A stretch of 64,000 nucleotides of DNA from Bradyrhizobium sp. AUGA SZCCT0176 (GTDB taxonomy: Bacteria > Pseudomonadota > Alphaproteobacteria > Rhizobiales > Xanthobacteraceae): NCBI RefSeq assembly GCF_018130145.1, contig NZ_JAFCMB010000002.1:62001-126000 (forward strand), read 5' to 3'. This document shows positions 54,330 to 62,278 of the stretch, piece by piece; positions within the stretch are counted from its first letter, which is position 1, and each line of letters begins with the position of its first letter. A program made the position numbers and the translations under genes. The notes under the pieces are model-generated. The model saw only the letters and a program-made list of their open reading frames with translations. It was not told the DNA's origin and did no database searches.

Positions 54330-54767
54330 ATGACTTCCATCACGCCGTTCCTCTGGTTCGACAACAACGTCCCCGCGGCCGTTGCGTTCTACAAATCGGT
54401 GTTTCCCAATGCCAAGGTCGAGGTGGTCAATGACTTCATGGCGAGTTTCGAACTCGAGGGGCAGAAGTTCAACGCCCTCAATGGCGGCCCCAAGTACAGG
54501 TTCAACGAGGCGGTCTCCTTCTTCATCAGCGTCGAGACCCAGGAAGAGGTGGACTATTTCTGGAGCAGGCTGACCGCCGATGGCGGCGAGGAATCGCAAT
54601 GCGGATGGCTGAAGGACAAATTCGGCCTGTCCTGGCAGGTTGTGCCCACGGCGCTGGGCCGATACCTCGGCGATCCCGATCGCAACAAGGCCGATCGCGC
54701 CATGCAGGCCATGATGAAGATGCGAAAGATCGTTATTGCCGATCTGGAAAAGGCATTTGCCGGCTGA
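54330..54767 (+). CDS. VOC family protein (PhnB-like)
   Basis: A 145-residue protein of the PhnB/3-demethylubiquinone methyltransferase-like VOC group: FLWFDNNVPAAVAFYKSVFP, FNALNGGPKYRFNEAVSFFI and LTADGGEESQCGWLKDKFG. Enzyme activity is unproven for most members. The ATG follows AAGGA at normal spacing. A stem-loop at 54803 ends the transcript. Confidence 0.9.
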   Translation: MTSITPFLWFDNNVPAAVAFYKSVFPNAKVEVVNDFMASFELEGQKFNALNGGPKYRFNEAVSFFISVETQEEVDYFWSRLTADGGEESQCGWLKDKFGLSWQVVPTALGRYLGDPDRNKADRAMQAMMKMRKIVIADLEKAFAG

Positions 54768-54802
54768 TCCCTGACACCGCAAGGTGATCAAGGTGACAAC
54801 GA

Positions 54803-54830
54803 GCCCGGGCGCGCTAATACGTGCCCGGGC
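54803..54830 (+). terminator. Terminator-like stem-loop after the VOC gene
   Basis: GCCCGGGCGCG (54803-54813) pairs with CGTGCCCGGGC (54820-54830) over 11 positions with one G-U and a loop of CTAATA. It is closely similar to the hairpin at 58219. No strong T-run. Confidence 0.6.
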
Positions 54831-54884
54831 CCATCCATAGATGCGGGCGGGTTGAATGCTGCCGCGGCGGAGGGGGTGTGATAT

Positions 54885-54911
54885 GATATCAGCCGCATAT
54901 CGGAGGATATC
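54885..54911 (+). promoter_or_regulatory. Phased direct repeats upstream of the AraC-family gene
   Basis: GATATC (54885-54890), CATATC (54896-54901) and GATATC (54906-54911) recur at 11- and 10-bp steps, one helical turn apart, 34 to 60 bases before the TTG start at 54945. Directly repeated half-sites at this spacing fit an AraC-type regulator, so autoregulation is likely. Confidence 0.45.
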
Positions 54912-54944
54912 GACCTGCTTACCCGTGCCGACCACCTGACCTCG

Positions 54945-55796
54945 TTGCCGGAGAACGTGCTGAGCCTGGCGGTCGCGCAGCGCGCGTGGAACGGCGTGAG
55001 CGTCGACGTCAGCGAGTATCATTGCGCCGGCCGGGTGGTTCATCCGCTCCGCCACCAGACCGAAACCCGCCTCAGCGTGGTGCTGGAAGAGGTCGGAGGC
55101 CACTGCGAACCACGCCTGCGCGAAGATCAGCCCTGCCCGATCGACTATATGCCCCGGCACATGCACTTCGCGCCGGCGGGTCTAGAGATGTGGGGCTACA
55201 ACGCCGACGCGCGCATTGTGAAAGACGCCACCCTGAGCTTCGACCTTGCGGTATTGGGTGAGCGGCTGGCCACCGGCTTCAACGCCGATGCGAGTACTGC
55301 GCCGCGGTTGCGCTTTGCTGACGATCGAATATGGAACCTGGTCAGGCTGCTGTCCGACGCGGTGAACGATCCCGATCCGTCGGCGCAACTCTATGGCGAT
55401 GGGTTGGTCGCGGCGATCGCGGCGCGGCTGTTCGCCGATCCACCTGCACCGGGCGCGGATGCCAAGGGGTTGGCACCCCACCAGCTTCAGCGCGTCATCG
55501 AATATCTTAACGCGCATTTGCCGGGGCGTGTTGAACTTGCGCGTCTGGCAGAGCTGGCGGGCCTGTCGCAGTCGCAGTTCAGCCGGGCGTTCAAGGCTTC
55601 GACCGGGATGGCGCCCTACCGCTGGCAGCTCGACGCCCGCATCCGGCGCGCGCAGGCGCTGCTAATCGATACCAGCGCTTCGCTCGACGACGTGGCTGAA
55701 GCCACCGGTTTTGCCGACGCGGTACATTTCGGGCGCACGTTCCGGAAACTCACCGGCGCGACACCGGCGGCGTGGCGATACGACCGAAAAAACTGA
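54945..55796 (+). CDS. AraC family transcriptional regulator
   Basis: 283 residues: an N-terminal ligand domain and a C-terminal double helix-turn-helix (about residues 185-280) with ARLAELAGLSQSQFSRAFK and the AraC signature DVAEATGFADAVHFGRTFRK. No ATG or good ribosome site precedes the conserved part. TTG at 54945 and GTG at 54957 are the candidates, and the frame is open back to 54882 with a GGAGG at 54902 before non-standard codons. It faces the SnoaL-like, YcaC-like and binding-protein genes in the same direction and probably controls them. Confidence 0.87.
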   Translation: MPENVLSLAVAQRAWNGVSVDVSEYHCAGRVVHPLRHQTETRLSVVLEEVGGHCEPRLREDQPCPIDYMPRHMHFAPAGLEMWGYNADARIVKDATLSFDLAVLGERLATGFNADASTAPRLRFADDRIWNLVRLLSDAVNDPDPSAQLYGDGLVAAIAARLFADPPAPGADAKGLAPHQLQRVIEYLNAHLPGRVELARLAELAGLSQSQFSRAFKASTGMAPYRWQLDARIRRAQALLIDTSASLDDVAEATGFADAVHFGRTFRKLTGATPAAWRYDRKN

Positions 55797-55950
55797 GCCC
55801 ATAGCAGTTTTGAACTGCCGGCAGCAGAATCGAACAGTGCCTTTCCCACACGGCAGAATAAATAGTCGCCCGACCGGACAGGCGGGCGAGCTGCCTTGAG
55901 TGCGTGACGACACCCGCCTTCCGGAATTTCTCACCCCCGGAACGCAGCAG

Positions 55951-56331
55951 ATGACCGCTCAATCCATCGACTATGACAGCCTGATGCAGGCGAACCTCGC
56001 GCGGGTGTTCGGCGAGCGCGACGCCTCGCGCCGGCTCAAAGCCGTCACCGAACTCTATGCCGACAACGCGACATTGTATGAACCACCGGATGCCGCGGCG
56101 ACCGGCCATGCCGCCATCAGTCAGGCGGTGGAAGCATTGCTGGCGAACCTGCCGCCCAATTTCGTCTTCACTTCGGTTGGTCCCGCTGTCGGTCATCACG
56201 GCATGGGACGGCTGCGCTGGCGGTCCGGTCCTCCGGATGGTCCCGCCGCAGTAACCGGAACCGATGTCGCCAAGATCGAAGGCGGCCGAATCCTATCCCT
56301 GCACGTCTTTCTCGATCCCACCGGCGCCTGA
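55951..56331 (+). CDS. SnoaL/NTF2-like protein
   Basis: A 126-residue protein with the cone-shaped NTF2-like fold pattern: LMQANLARVFGERD, YADNATLYEPPDAAATGHAAI and a C-terminal DVAKIEGGRILSLHVFLD. Such proteins act as polyketide cyclase-like or ester/isomerase accessory enzymes. ATG at 55951 begins the conserved block. It is followed 26 bases later by the YcaC-like hydrolase with a clear AAGGAG. Confidence 0.82.
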   Translation: MTAQSIDYDSLMQANLARVFGERDASRRLKAVTELYADNATLYEPPDAAATGHAAISQAVEALLANLPPNFVFTSVGPAVGHHGMGRLRWRSGPPDGPAAVTGTDVAKIEGGRILSLHVFLDPTGA

Positions 56332-56357
56332 GCGCCTGCACATTCCAAGGAGTATTC

Positions 56358-57008
56358 ATGCCCGCCAAGACCGGCCTCGACGCACTGCTTCGCCCGGAAG
56401 ACAGCATCCTGGTGCTGATCGACCATCAGCCGTACCAGTTCACCAATCTGAACAGCCACGAGCCGACGATGATCATCAACAACGTCATCGGTCTCGCCAA
56501 GACGGCGAAAGTGTTCGACGTGCCGACGATCCTGACCACAGTGATCGAAGAGCGCGGCGGCTATATCATCAAGGGTCTGCAGGATGTGTTCCCCGAGCAG
56601 AAACCGATCGACCGCACCTTCATCAACACCTGGGAAGACCCAAAGGTTACCGACATCGTCAAGAAGAGCGGGCGCAAGCAGCTGGTGCTGGCCGCGCTCT
56701 ACACCGAGATCTGCCTTGCGATGCCGGCGATCCAGGCGCTTGCCGAAGGGTATGACGTCTTCATCGTCACCGATGCTTCGGGCGGCGTCTCGCTGGAGGC
56801 CCACGACATGGCGGTGCGCCGCATGGTCGCCGCCGGCGCGGTGCCGATCACCTGGCTTGCGGTGCTGGGCGAATGGCAGCGCGACTGGGCGCGCGAGAAG
56901 ACCGCGGCCGGCGTCGCGGCCGTCGTTCTCGAACATGGCGGCGCCAGCGCTGTCGCGCTGGCCTGGGAACTGCAACTTCTCGCCGGGCGCGCCGGGGCCG
57001 GCGTCTGA
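56358..57008 (+). CDS. Isochorismatase-fold hydrolase (YcaC-like)
   Basis: 216 residues very similar in layout to E. coli YcaC: VLIDHQPYQF with the catalytic Asp, VPTILTTVIEERGG, and KQLVLAALYTEICLAMPAI with the catalytic Cys, then VFIVTDASGG. YcaC-type enzymes are Cys hydrolases of uncertain natural substrate, probably amides. Eleven bases separate it from the next gene, a binding-protein fold. Confidence 0.88.
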   Translation: MPAKTGLDALLRPEDSILVLIDHQPYQFTNLNSHEPTMIINNVIGLAKTAKVFDVPTILTTVIEERGGYIIKGLQDVFPEQKPIDRTFINTWEDPKVTDIVKKSGRKQLVLAALYTEICLAMPAIQALAEGYDVFIVTDASGGVSLEAHDMAVRRMVAAGAVPITWLAVLGEWQRDWAREKTAAGVAAVVLEHGGASAVALAWELQLLAGRAGAGV

Positions 57009-57019
57009 AGAGCGACGTC

Positions 57020-58213
57020 ATGCCCATCACGCCAGCGCCAATCCGTATCGGCTACGCCCTGTCATTGACCGGTCCGGTCGCCGACAACAGCAAATCGGCC
57101 CGGCTCGCCCACGAGATATGGCGCGAGGACATCAACCGACGGGGTGGGCTGCTCGGCCGTCCCGTCGAACTGATCTGCTACGACGATGGCGCGGACGCTT
57201 CGCGCGTCCCCGGCATCTACCGACGTCTGTTGGACGATGATCGCGTCGATCTCGTCATCGGCGGCTACGGCACCAACACCATATTGCCAGCGATGCCTGC
57301 CATCATGGAGCGGCAGCGCTTTTTCGTCGGGTTGATGGGTCTCGGCGTCAACCACGCGCTGCTCTATCCGAACTACTTCGCGATGATTCCGACCGGGCCT
57401 GATCCGAACGCCGCCCTCACCGAAGGGTTCTTTGCGCTCGCCGCAGAGCAGAAGCCCAAGCCTGCCACGGTGGCGCTGGTTTCTGCGGACGCCGAGTTCT
57501 CGCGCAATCCTGTCCTCGGTGCGAAGGCGAATTCCGAAAAGTACGGTTTCCGGATCGTCCACGAGGCCACCTATCCGCTGACCACTGACGATTTCACACC
57601 TGTGATCGACGCGGTCGCCGCAACCGATTGCGATCTGCTGTTTCTCTGCTCCTACCTCGCCGACTCGATCGGCCTCGTGCGAACCGTCCACGGACATCGC
57701 TTTCGCCCCAAAATGGTCGGCGGCGCCATGATCGGTCCGCAGAACACGGCGGTGAAAACCACGCTCGGACCATTGCTCAACGGCTTCGTGAACTACGAAT
57801 ATTGGGTGCCGATCCCGAAGCGGATGCTTCCCGGCGTTCAGGAAATGCTGAACACCTACCAGGCGCGCGCTGGCGAAGCTGGCGTCGATCTCCTCGGACA
57901 TTACATGGCACCGCTCGCTTATGCCCAGATGCAGGTGGTGACGCAGGCGGTCGAAGCGACCGGTGGCTTCGACGATTCAAGCCTTGCGGCATACACCCGC
58001 GCCGCGACGTTTCACACCGTGATGGGCGATATCAAGTTCGGCGCAAAAGGCGAATGGGCAGAACCACGGGTTCTGCAGGTCCAATTCCAGGGAATATCCG
58101 GCCACGATGTCAGCCAATTCCGCAACGGGTCGCGGCAAATCGTGGTTTCACCACCGGGCTTCGCTTCCGGTGATCTTCGCTTTCCCTACGCCGCCGCACT
58201 CGCTTTCGCCTAG
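57020..58213 (+). CDS. Periplasmic-binding-protein-fold protein without signal peptide (AmiC/LivK-like)
   Basis: 397 residues of the type I periplasmic binding protein fold (IRIGYALSLTGPVADNSK, INRRGGLLGRPVELICYDD, GGYGTNTILPAMPAIME). Unlike the two LivK-type proteins in this window it has no signal peptide: the first residues are MPITPAPIRIGYALS, and codons upstream in frame encode an Arg-rich, non-hydrophobic stretch. It may be a cytosolic ligand sensor, as AmiC is for amides, or a protein released through another route. No permease or ATPase gene is adjacent. Third gene in the AraC-controlled run and 11 bases after the YcaC-like hydrolase. Confidence 0.8.
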   Translation: MPITPAPIRIGYALSLTGPVADNSKSARLAHEIWREDINRRGGLLGRPVELICYDDGADASRVPGIYRRLLDDDRVDLVIGGYGTNTILPAMPAIMERQRFFVGLMGLGVNHALLYPNYFAMIPTGPDPNAALTEGFFALAAEQKPKPATVALVSADAEFSRNPVLGAKANSEKYGFRIVHEATYPLTTDDFTPVIDAVAATDCDLLFLCSYLADSIGLVRTVHGHRFRPKMVGGAMIGPQNTAVKTTLGPLLNGFVNYEYWVPIPKRMLPGVQEMLNTYQARAGEAGVDLLGHYMAPLAYAQMQVVTQAVEATGGFDDSSLAAYTRAATFHTVMGDIKFGAKGEWAEPRVLQVQFQGISGHDVSQFRNGSRQIVVSPPGFASGDLRFPYAAALAFA

Positions 58214-58218
58214 CCAGG

Positions 58219-58243
58219 CCCGGGCGCGCCAACAGCGCCCGGG
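58219..58243 (+). terminator. Rho-independent-type terminator between convergent genes
   Basis: CCCGGGCGC (58219-58227) pairs perfectly with GCGCCCGGG (58235-58243), loop GCCAACA, followed by GTTTGCTT. It ends the binding-protein-fold gene and lies 15 bases from the convergent MFS stop. Confidence 0.7.
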
Positions 58244-58257
58244 GTTTGCTTATCCGA

Positions 58258-59490
58258 TTATGCCGAAGCCGGCACCTGCGCCGCTTGCGCGTTGGCGTTC
58301 GCCTTGGGGAACGGCTTGAAGGTCATCGCGATCAGGAACGCGCCAAGTCCCATGGCCCAGGAGCCGACATAGAGCCACGTGTAGCTGCCAAGGGTATCGT
58401 AGATCAGACCGCCGGCCACCGGGCCCATGGCCATGCCGAGGCTGCCGGCCATCGCGGTGCCGCCGATCACGGTGCCCATCATCTTCAGCGGAAAATTCTC
58501 GCGCGCGATTGCAGCATAGAGTGGCATCGTGCCGGCATAGATGAATCCGAACACCGCCGCGACAGCATAGAAGCCGGCAAGGTCGCGGACGAACACATAG
58601 GCCAGCGCGCCGAAGGCCTGCACCAGCAATCCCGTGACCAGAACGCGCTTGGCGCCTAATTTGTCGCCGAGGATGCCGAACGCGACACGGCCGCCGAGCC
58701 CTGTGAGCCCCTCGAGGCTGTAGATCGAAACCGCCGCGATCAGCGGGATGCCACAGCTGACGGCATAGCTGACGGTGTGGATGATCGGACCCGAATGGGT
58801 GGCGCAGCAGAAGAAATTCGTCAGCAGCAGGATCGCGAACTGCGGCGAACGCACCGCCTCGCCTACCGACATCTCGGTTTGCTGCTCGCCGTTTGCCAGA
58901 GCTGGGGCGTTGGCCGCCGCGAGCGCCGGCGGGCGCCGCACCAACAGCGATACCGGAATCATGATCACGGCAACGATACCAGCCACGATCTGCAGCGTCG
59001 TTCGCCAGTCGTGGACCGAGACCAGCCAGGCCACCAGCGGCGCCATGGTCATGGGCGCTATTCCCATGCCGGCCGACACCAATGAGACCGCGAGACTGCG
59101 ATTTGTATCGAACCAGCCGGTGACGCAGGCCATCATCGGCGCAAAGATCGCGGCAATGGCGCCGCCGACCAGAACGCCGAAGATGAACTGGAACGCGAGC
59201 AGCGAAGTCGCCACGCTGGCGAGCAAGAGGCTTCCGGCCAGCACCAATGATCCCGTCAGCACCACCGGCAGCGGTCCGAAGCGGTCGGACAGGCTGCCCC
59301 AGAGCATGCTGCAGCACGCCATGGCCAGGAAACCGATCGTCATCGCGCTCGATACGCCTGCGACCGACCAGCCGGTATCCCGCGTGATCGATTGCAGCAG
59401 CACCGGCAGGGAAAACATCGCCCCGGCCGCGACGCAGCCCAGTGTGCCGCCTGCCACGACGATCACCCAACGATAGCGAGAATGGTCCAT
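58258..59490 (-). CDS. MFS transporter (OFA/monocarboxylate-like)
   Basis: A 410-residue, 12-segment carrier with LWGSLSDRFGPLPVVLTG as motif A and GRVAFGILGDKLGAKRVLV in the second half. The first segment GCVAAGAMFSLPVLLQSI and segment 4-5 pattern resemble oxalate:formate or monocarboxylate carriers. It is the last gene of the ArsR-headed operon, 95 bases after the GFA gene. The cargo is unknown. Confidence 0.86.
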   Translation of the reverse strand: MDHSRYRWVIVVAGGTLGCVAAGAMFSLPVLLQSITRDTGWSVAGVSSAMTIGFLAMACCSMLWGSLSDRFGPLPVVLTGSLVLAGSLLLASVATSLLAFQFIFGVLVGGAIAAIFAPMMACVTGWFDTNRSLAVSLVSAGMGIAPMTMAPLVAWLVSVHDWRTTLQIVAGIVAVIMIPVSLLVRRPPALAAANAPALANGEQQTEMSVGEAVRSPQFAILLLTNFFCCATHSGPIIHTVSYAVSCGIPLIAAVSIYSLEGLTGLGGRVAFGILGDKLGAKRVLVTGLLVQAFGALAYVFVRDLAGFYAVAAVFGFIYAGTMPLYAAIARENFPLKMMGTVIGGTAMAGSLGMAMGPVAGGLIYDTLGSYTWLYVGSWAMGLGAFLIAMTFKPFPKANANAQAAQVPASA

Positions 59491-59584
59491 TACAAATCTC
59501 CGTTTTGGCGCTTCTCGGTTCAAGACGTTTGAGAAGCGCCAAAGGCGACATGATCAGGATAATATTTTAGAGCATATGGCCGGT

Positions 59585-60010
59585 TCAGGAACTGGCAGCA
59601 GGTGGCATCTTGTCGAATTTCGGCAATGCCGGATCGAGATCGTCCCAGGCGTGGCCACGTATTCCGTAGGTGACGGCCTGCGGCTTGAAGCGGCCGGGAT
59701 CGTCGAGGCTTGCCGCGTGCACGGTGAAGAGATCCGGCATGGCAGCAAAAGTGAGATACACCGGCGACCCGCAGGCCGGGCAAAAACTGTGCGTCTTCAC
59801 ATTGCCGCTGTCGCCGACGACGTCGCAATGCGCCGCTTTGCCTTCGAGTTTCACGCTGTTCCTGCCCGCGAAGGTGAGATAGGAGCCGTGCCCGGTGCCG
59901 CTCCTGCGCTGACAATCCTGGCACTGGCAGTGGTTCATAAAGACGGGTTCGCCGGAAGTTTCATAACGGATCGCGGCGCAGGCGCAGCCGCCGGAAAAAG
60001 CTTTGCTCAT
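59585..60010 (-). CDS. GFA family protein (second copy)
   Basis: A 141-residue zinc protein: GGCACAAIRYE, HCQCQDCQRRSG and FCPACGSPVY supply the zinc ligands. It belongs to the same fold as the protein at 8680 but to a different branch. ATG at 60010 follows AAAGGAA. Fifth gene of the ArsR operon, downstream of a small membrane protein. A glutathione-adduct role is possible but unproven. Confidence 0.87.
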   Translation of the reverse strand: MSKAFSGGCACAAIRYETSGEPVFMNHCQCQDCQRRSGTGHGSYLTFAGRNSVKLEGKAAHCDVVGDSGNVKTHSFCPACGSPVYLTFAAMPDLFTVHAASLDDPGRFKPQAVTYGIRGHAWDDLDPALPKFDKMPPAASS

Positions 60011-60063
60011 GTTATTCCTTTCAGTGGGGGTGATGCGGGGGAATCTGAGTTGCGAAGGCGGGA

Positions 60064-60351
60064 TCAGCACCGGCGGATGGCGTTTCGCCGGCGCGAAATC
60101 AGCTTCAGCCAAGGCGCCAAATGGAAGGCGCTCATCAGCAAATACATCGGGACCATTCCGCTCAGCGGCGACGCCGGCGAACACAACGCCTCCCCCACTC
60201 CGCCGCCAAGAACGGACGTCAGCAACGCCATGATCGCGAAGGTCGGCGCGGCGGCGAGGTATAGAAATTCGGCGGCGCCGGTCGCGGCCGCGTTGCCGTT
60301 GTTACGAGGAATCGCGCCGGTGCTGCGTGCGACGGCATGCGTCTCACTCAT
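60064..60351 (-). CDS. Small membrane protein of unknown function
   Basis: 95 residues with two membrane segments (about 28-48 and 63-80) and a basic C-terminus SRRRNAIRRC. Not recognised. Start ATG at 60351 has GGAG seven bases upstream. It lies between the DUF899 and GFA genes with short gaps and is part of the ArsR operon. Confidence 0.65.
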   Translation of the reverse strand: MSETHAVARSTGAIPRNNGNAAATGAAEFLYLAAAPTFAIMALLTSVLGGGVGEALCSPASPLSGMVPMYLLMSAFHLAPWLKLISRRRNAIRRC

Positions 60352-60430
60352 GGTCCTTCTCCTGCGTTACTGCTACCTGGCTGCTTCCGCTCGCACAGCA
60401 CCTGCGCTAGCGGTGGCTGACCTCGCCGGA

Positions 60431-61177
60431 TTAGCCGCTTTGCTTGCGCATGGCGGCCTCGCCGGCGTCCGACACCTCGGCCCACTTTTTGTCGGGCGCG
60501 GCGTTCGGGACGTAGCTGTCGTGCCAGTTCCACCATTTGTAGGTTGGCGTCTGCGGCGTGCCTTCCGGAGAATCCTCCCAGACCTCCTGGCGGCCGAACG
60601 GCGTGATGTCGAGGTAGTTCCAGGTGCCGCCCATCTGCTCATCGCCGCGGTTGTTGATGAAGTAGGTCCGGAAGACCTTGTTGCTATCGCGGATGAACAC
60701 GTTGGTGCCGTGCCATTCGTCGACGCCGAAGTCCTTGTCGAAGCTGTCGGTGACGGTGTACCAGGGCATATCCCATTCCATCCGCTTTTTCAGCCGCGCG
60801 ATGTCCGCCTGCGGCGCGCGCGAAACGAAGACGAGCGTGGTGTCGCGGGCGTTCAGATGGGCGACGTGGGCGACCTGGTCGGCCACCATGGAGCAACCGC
60901 GGCAGGCTTGCTCGGGCCAGCCATGCACGCCGGGCTCGTAGAACGCGCGGTAGACGATCAGCTGGCGGCGGCCATCGAACAGGTCGACCAGGCTCACTCT
61001 GCCGCCGGGTCCTTCGAACGCGTAACTCTTCTCCACGGCCATCCACGGCATCCGCCGGCGCTCGGCCGCCAACGCGTCACGGGCGCGGGTATTGGCTTTT
61101 TCCTTCACGAGCATCTGCTGGCGCGCAGCTTCCCACTCCTTTGCCGAAACGACATGAGTCTCCATTGCTAGAGTCAT
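60431..61177 (-). CDS. DUF899 family thioredoxin-like protein
   Basis: 248 residues of the DUF899 family: a thioredoxin-like domain with VYRAFYEPG...ACRGCSMVADQV, where CRGC is a CxxC, then LVFVSRAPQADI and WYTVTDSFDKDFGV. These proteins are predicted to act on thiols or peroxides, but no reaction is proven. ATG at 61177 has a perfect AGGAGG. It is third in the operon, after the ArsR and SRPBCC genes. Confidence 0.9.
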   Translation of the reverse strand: MTLAMETHVVSAKEWEAARQQMLVKEKANTRARDALAAERRRMPWMAVEKSYAFEGPGGRVSLVDLFDGRRQLIVYRAFYEPGVHGWPEQACRGCSMVADQVAHVAHLNARDTTLVFVSRAPQADIARLKKRMEWDMPWYTVTDSFDKDFGVDEWHGTNVFIRDSNKVFRTYFINNRGDEQMGGTWNYLDITPFGRQEVWEDSPEGTPQTPTYKWWNWHDSYVPNAAPDKKWAEVSDAGEAAMRKQSG

Positions 61178-61231
61178 AGCTAGCCTCCTGTTGGTTGCGA
61201 TGCTTGTTGCGTTACGCGTCGTGCTGCAGTG

Positions 61232-61762
61232 TCAGGCCGGAAGCCGCCGGTCGTATTCGTCTCGCAGCCTGCTCCAGCCTTCCCAGAACGGCGCCGGCTC
61301 CTTGCCGGATGCGCGTGCGACCAGGACATCGAGATGCATATGCCAGCCGGCGCTGACCTTGAGCATGGTCGAGCGATCGGGCAGACGGCGATGGATCACC
61401 GTCAGCAGCACGCCCTGCCCCCTTGGCTCCAATTCAAACGTCACGTCGCCGCTGTTGTTCCAGGCGATGGAAAGCTTGCGCATCGGATCGAGTTCGGTGA
61501 TCCGGCTTTGCATGCGGTGCTCTTCGGGAAAATCGGCCGGCCGCGGGCTTGGCGGATCGTTGAGCTCGCCGTTGCGCCAGACGAATTCGACGGGCGCGCC
61601 AACCTTCATCTCCATCGCGCCTGCCGCCAGCCATTTGCGGCGCAGGTCGCTGTCGATGAGATAGGCCCAGATGCGCTCGATCGGACCGGGCAACAGCCGC
61701 TGGATTTTCAGCGTCGTCGGTTCGATCAGCGCGCCGTACGCATCGGGTGTCTTCGCATCCAT
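61232..61762 (-). CDS. SRPBCC/AHSA1-like protein
   Basis: A 176-residue START-like protein: IQRLLPGPIERIWAYLIDSDLRRKWL, ELDPMRKLSIAWNN and the C-terminal helix GWHMHLDVLVARASG...WSRLRDEYDRR. SRPBCC proteins paired with ArsR regulators are very common in Rhizobiales and Actinobacteria; the ligand is presumed hydrophobic. It starts 12 bases after the ArsR stop and is cotranscribed. Confidence 0.88.
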   Translation of the reverse strand: MDAKTPDAYGALIEPTTLKIQRLLPGPIERIWAYLIDSDLRRKWLAAGAMEMKVGAPVEFVWRNGELNDPPSPRPADFPEEHRMQSRITELDPMRKLSIAWNNSGDVTFELEPRGQGVLLTVIHRRLPDRSTMLKVSAGWHMHLDVLVARASGKEPAPFWEGWSRLRDEYDRRLPA

Positions 61763-61774
61763 CGTTCTATTCCT

Positions 61775-62140
61775 TCACGTCTTGCTTTTCTTTGCCGCCG
61801 CTTCGTCTTCGGCGCGCAACAGGGATTCCAGCGTGTCGAGTTTTTCATTCCAGAAGCGCTCATAACGCCGCAGCCACTCATTGGCCTCCGCAAGCCGCGC
61901 CGCTTGCAGGCGGCAGAGATGGGTGCGGCCCTGGATCGTGCGCGTCACGAGGCCAGCGTTCTCCAGCACCCGCACGTGTTTCGAGGCGCCCGCAAAACTC
62001 ATGCTGAACGGGGTCGCCAGCTCCCCGATCGTGAGTTCGCGTTCCGCGAGCTGGCCGAGCATGGCCCGCCGCGTCGGGTCAGCAAGGGCATGAAAGACGG
62101 CGTCCAGATGAGCGTGTTGTTCAACCATGTGGTTTAACAT
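61775..62140 (-). CDS. ArsR family transcriptional regulator
   Basis: A 121-residue winged-helix repressor: FHALADPTRRAMLGQL, the recognition region TPFSMSFAGASKHVRVLENAGLV and RTIQGRTHLCRL. It has no metal-binding cysteine pair in the alpha-3 helix, as is usual for the SRPBCC-linked subgroup. Start at 62140 has AGGCG before it; ATG at 62128 is the alternative. Two operators (62119 and 62158) overlap and precede the start, so it should repress its own six-gene operon. Confidence 0.9.
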   Translation of the reverse strand: MLNHMVEQHAHLDAVFHALADPTRRAMLGQLAERELTIGELATPFSMSFAGASKHVRVLENAGLVTRTIQGRTHLCRLQAARLAEANEWLRRYERFWNEKLDTLESLLRAEDEAAAKKSKT

Positions 62141-62177
62141 AGTCGCCTGAAACGGATTGTCAACCGATCGGTTTAAC
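62119..62177 (-). promoter_or_regulatory. Paired ArsR operators
   Basis: GTTCAACC-N4-GGTTTAAC at 62119-62138 and TGTCAACC-N4-GGTTTAAC at 62158-62177 (core AACCGATCGGTT perfect) share spacing and the identical half-site GGTTTAAC, with centres 39 bp apart. The first covers the start-codon region of the ArsR gene. Two dimers could bind and block the promoter. Confidence 0.7.
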
Positions 62178-62278
62178 TTCTTCGTGATGGGTTCCGCGGG
62201 GGTTCCGGTGGCCCATTCTTACTTTGCATGGGGTTGTTTTCGCGATTTTGTGTTGTGCAGCCTTTGTCAGGTCGCCGA

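Noticed and set aside
58250..59551. 433-codon frame on the minus strand
   Set aside because: Offset frame of the MFS transporter. The other frame has 12 hydrophobic segments and MFS motifs; this one is Arg/Gly-rich.
59576..61171. 531-codon open frame on the plus strand
   Set aside because: Runs antisense across three minus-strand genes (GFA, small membrane protein, DUF899) that have family motifs and ribosome sites.
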